This document shows, piece after piece, positions 5,017 to 5,245 of a DNA stretch of 5,245 bases (the first letter of the stretch is position 1; each line of letters starts with the position of its first letter). The notes beneath the pieces are model-generated. The model searched no databases, had not been told where the DNA came from, and saw only the letters and a list, made by a program, of their open reading frames with translations. The DNA is taken from contig DASSHC010000047.1 in assembly GCA_035693105.1 (NCBI GenBank), positions 1-5,245 of the forward strand. The letters are read 5' to 3'. The DNA is from DASSHC01 sp035693105. GTDB lineage: Bacteria > Chloroflexota > Chloroflexia > Thermomicrobiales > Thermomicrobiaceae. The translations under genes were made by a program, and so were the position numbers.

Positions 5017-5245
5017 GTGGGACGAATTTTGGTGGCCGATGATGATCCGGCCATCCGCGCGCTGCTCACCGAGCTGCTCTCCGACGAGGGTTACGACGTG
5101 CTCGAAGCGGTCGATGGGAGAGCCGCCGTCGAGATCGCCCTCGCGCGTCAGCCCCAGGTGATCTTGATGGATCTGCGCATGCCACACCTCGACGGCATCG
5201 ACGCGACGCGCGCGCTGAAGGCCGATCCACGCGCCGACGGCATCC
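5017..5245 (+). CDS. Response regulator, receiver domain (3' end beyond the window)
   Basis: The first 76 residues form most of a CheY-like receiver domain. They show the acidic cluster Asp8-Asp9-Asp10 after the first strand (RILVADDDP), a helix AIRALLTELLSDEGY, the strand DVLEAVDGRAAVEIA, and the phosphoacceptor Asp52 in VILMDLRMPHLDGI. Phosphorylation of Asp52 by a histidine kinase is the expected input. The conserved Thr and Lys of strands 4 and 5 lie past the edge. Whether an output domain follows, such as a DNA-binding one, or the protein is a stand-alone receiver cannot be told. The GTG start has GAAGGGA seven bases ahead. It lies 118 bases after the glycosyltransferase on the same strand, with a possible promoter between. 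No partner kinase is in view. Confidence 0.93.
   Translation, partial: MGRILVADDDPAIRALLTELLSDEGYDVLEAVDGRAAVEIALARQPQVILMDLRMPHLDGIDATRALKADPRADGI

Noticed and set aside
4250..5161. A 303-codon plus-strand open frame spanning the end of the glycosyltransferase, the gap and the response regulator start
   Set aside because: It is out of frame with both genes, which have clear family motifs; its translation is Arg/Pro/Gly-rich without motifs.

Overview
This is a 5.2 kb stretch of high-GC bacterial chromosome. It carries a four-gene minus-strand cluster (rpsF, ssb, rpsR and a membrane-anchored parvulin-type peptidyl-prolyl isomerase). Downstream of that cluster, also on the minus strand, is the N-terminal part of a membrane protein. 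On the plus strand lie a divergent glycosyltransferase gene and the start of a response regulator. The rpsF-ssb-rpsR core without rplI, the single-helix parvulin with Ala/Thr/Pro linkers and the strong G/C bias at third codon positions suggest a Chloroflexota (Thermomicrobia-like) genome. That placement rests on general impression and is not proven by any single marker.

Layout: 1-387 is the N-terminal part of a membrane protein that runs off the left edge (two membrane helices, then the beginning of a probable bacterial PH domain). Positions 431-470 hold a long RNA hairpin just after the isomerase gene. The isomerase is at 497-1945. Positions 1946-2046 are a gap with another GC-rich hairpin. 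rpsR is at 2047-2403, ssb at 2439-2858 and rpsF at 2899-3378. A 200-base divergent intergenic region (3379-3578) follows, then a GT4-like glycosyltransferase at 3579-4898. A 118-base gap with a possible promoter leads to a response regulator receiver domain starting at 5017 and cut by the right edge. No stretch over 300 bases lacks a gene.

rpsF, ssb and rpsR are closely spaced (gaps of 40 and 35 bases) and look like one transcription unit. Its probable promoter is at 3513-3542. The transcript would have a leader of about 130 bases whose 3' end folds around the rpsF ribosome binding site and start codon. That fold has a 9-bp outer stem, a CCG directly after its first strand and inner hairpins. 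It resembles the published S6:S18 complex-binding leader motif, so the S6 and S18 proteins made from this operon may repress their own translation. This is the most interesting signal in the window. The other genes are ordinary families, and I found no sign of a mobile element, CRISPR array, toxin-antitoxin pair or novel multigene system.
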